DNA of 64,000 nt from Polyangiaceae bacterium. Lineage in GTDB: Bacteria; Myxococcota_A; Polyangia; Polyangiales; Polyangiaceae. Shown in pieces: positions 63,101-64,000 of this stretch. Where the stretch lies: the NCBI GenBank assembly GCA_023150915.1, contig JAKLKA010000008.1, positions 1 through 64,000 on the forward strand. Direction: 5' to 3'. The position numbers and the translations under genes were made by a program. The notes beneath the pieces are model-generated. The model was given only the letters and a program-made list of their open reading frames with translations, had not been told where the DNA came from and searched no databases. The stretch's first letter is position 1. The number at the start of each line of letters is the position of its first letter.

Positions 63101-64000
63101 GACCCGGACTATGCCGCGAGCGTGGGCATGGTCGACCGCACTGGCAACAAGGCGGGCAAGTGGGCCAACGGGCAGATCATCAAGCCCCAGCTCACGCTCT
63201 TCGACCTGTTCGCCGACGCCATGGCGAAGATCGACGCGCGGCTCGTGCCCGGCAGCCCGCGCTTCACCCGGTGGAAGCGCGCCCGCAGCCGCCTGGTGGA
63301 TCAGTTCTTGACGGTCGACGGCGACGGCACGAACGCGGCGTTCCGGAACCAGGCCTTCATCAAGGGTGTTCCGATCTTGCTCGACGTCTTGCGCGAGCAG
63401 ATCAACGCCAACTGTCCGGACCGCGAGAAGAACCCCATGCCGTGCACCTGGGCCACCAAAGACCTGGGGCAGAAGGCCGCCGACAGCATCGGGGGCCCGA
63501 TGTTCGGCACCACCATGACGTTGATGGACCTGATCAACGAAGACGAGGAAACGCGGCGCGCCCTGGAGAAGCACCTACGCTATCTGGTGCAAGAGGCGAG
63601 CTCGAACGATGCCATGATCAGCATGCTGGCGAGCAGCGCCGACATGATGCAGATCCTGTCGGACGACGTGAACATGCCGGCCATCTACAACGCCGTGGCC
63701 ACGGCGGCAGCGCCGGAAGAAGCCACCGCCGACGGCAAGCCGGTGCCCGGCACAGCCGACCGCGTGCTCGAGTTGCTCGACGCGCTGACCACCGAGCCGG
63801 TGATCGACGGCAAGGCTCAGCCCAATCCCTACGACCCGTATCGCTTCCAGGACCGGATGCTGGCCAACCTGGTCACCCCGCTCGACCCGCAGAACGCCGA
63901 CAGCCCGACCCCCATCGAGATCTTCCTCGATACGTTTGCCGAGGTGAACCGAATCGACGCGCGGGCGGCGCGCGAAGAGCCGCTTTCCCCCGACGACCTG
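60170..64000 (+). CDS. Giant lipoprotein of unknown function, 3'-truncated by window end (at least 1277 aa)
   Basis: MRGSFRKTALLVGVALSLSAACSGDFDDKRK lipobox; frame open from 60170 to 64000; Ca-binding-like DGNGDGFADVDSRGR. Absent from the ORF track because no stop occurs in the window. Confidence 0.85.
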   Translation, partial: MRGSFRKTALLVGVALSLSAACSGDFDDKRKLREPIGTLGDDMYSALCDRVGATVLTEDVYGASYRGVCHRDAAGKYRDQVDQNKLPPIVDPLSGSGVARTLAIAKVEAMGRRRADLIQAFNATFSDDPMPDPFNPGKTVRGHVALQRFLQRVVPLYESNPVNKEGSGSREGLMPSVTRSTGRLFAALGGPGQDTYGQYGDPAKAQKAQEALSRLSGRLGYRPLRVALGAIKPSMAYPELRQLAQTFATRLRPAGKNAPPGTGVMRDAFQNVLGMAQNELSTSVEAPLPAAYATEPVTLQPNRPRTNAEVARAVMLSTHPAFAKPGALSHYLVVRDSRGYAVPTGNVPGKPGTVGGAFVDGNGDGFADVDSRGRFLGPAGVAQIDTPFFVPGLPRVLPPDAFGRAVDSGGNPLFAYLDTSQTFVGATTRDLEPLLNPDPVAESEALADLLSGAYVLYGDPIQNKADWGVGGVYPTFDTSQSPIVDLAHASGWMFAHKNSDVHLKMVKKLFTDHEPVMARLIGSSLKIREISNAHPEAKLDPTVTLWDELQEIIVKTAKDPKLFKDVMRALAHPDTQAYLGKAYSNYAKYKDKLYYNTNDINGSLVNLTDATNPEPHVPPDYTQPDAGDNRSDFHRILQIIHDVNGVNACNRPGAKVKIHVLGLNLSWPLVGSYAECELFDFQNMGLFYLDSILGKAKLNIKSEALNGMMSLAKVFSDPNQLFEQSSGIDGMTLTPEPRGLNRLVFFGAQSGKFDPLFGGTMPDRDKNYSGKNKVTNDFVEATIDAVSTSVCPDRLVNNPKGAPAQLWLSDCSLPGADPNDVLRLRGKGTIFLWEKYEFYKAMKPLLAAFANNGAGQVFLDSVEALYRHWPTEQHGPECNNTIPAGHTFADRPWQKFLTQSDATTHKVNPAYNGKWCNGSGGTRYEPILVDAFAGDLMPALGELVKALDVPDFVKDDRNGGTPKSGLDILHEMTVAMMDPDYAASVGMVDRTGNKAGKWANGQIIKPQLTLFDLFADAMAKIDARLVPGSPRFTRWKRARSRLVDQFLTVDGDGTNAAFRNQAFIKGVPILLDVLREQINANCPDREKNPMPCTWATKDLGQKAADSIGGPMFGTTMTLMDLINEDEETRRALEKHLRYLVQEASSNDAMISMLASSADMMQILSDDVNMPAIYNAVATAAAPEEATADGKPVPGTADRVLELLDALTTEPVIDGKAQPNPYDPYRFQDRMLANLVTPLDPQNADSPTPIEIFLDTFAEVNRIDARAAREEPLSPDDL

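Noticed and set aside
60062-63574. 1170-aa minus-strand ORF
   Set aside because: Antisense to the 60170+ lipoprotein, which has a signal peptide and normal composition; the minus product is His/Arg/Val-rich shadow translation.

Overview
High-GC window with the gene style of a large-genome myxobacterium (Polyangiales-like; lineage is inference): many Hanks-type kinases, Gly-rich-linker lipoproteins, TPR/PEGA proteins and a MYXO-CTERM-like protein. About 37 protein-coding genes are supported; no rRNA, tRNA, CRISPR array or transposase was recognised. Main finding: an operon prfB-selW-lysS-lolE-lolD (53702 to 48022, minus strand) with two different UGA-recoding events next to each other. prfB has a classic +1 programmed frameshift site (AGGGGG TCT CTT TGA C). 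Directly downstream is a 71-aa Rdx/SelW-type selenoprotein (YCHAUNY, in-frame TGA at 52529-52527) with a bSECIS-like hairpin; the ORF track misses it. Other notable points: a cobalamin riboswitch in front of a beta-propeller-like surface lipoprotein (possible functional analogue of Bacteroides BtuG); a TonB-domain/TonB-dependent-receptor fusion; a membrane-anchored NtrC-like protein lacking Walker A and GAFTGA; a divergent DUF1704/MATCAP-like metallopeptidase; a kinase + cyclase-like + AAA + TPR mega-protein; a repeated kinase / TPR-PEGA / Gly-rich-lipoprotein gene order; a vWA lipoprotein gene with an in-frame amber codon after its signal peptide; and 158-bp tandem repeats at the left edge. 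All family calls come from reading motifs by eye; no searches were run. Start codons are best guesses and may be off by a codon or more.
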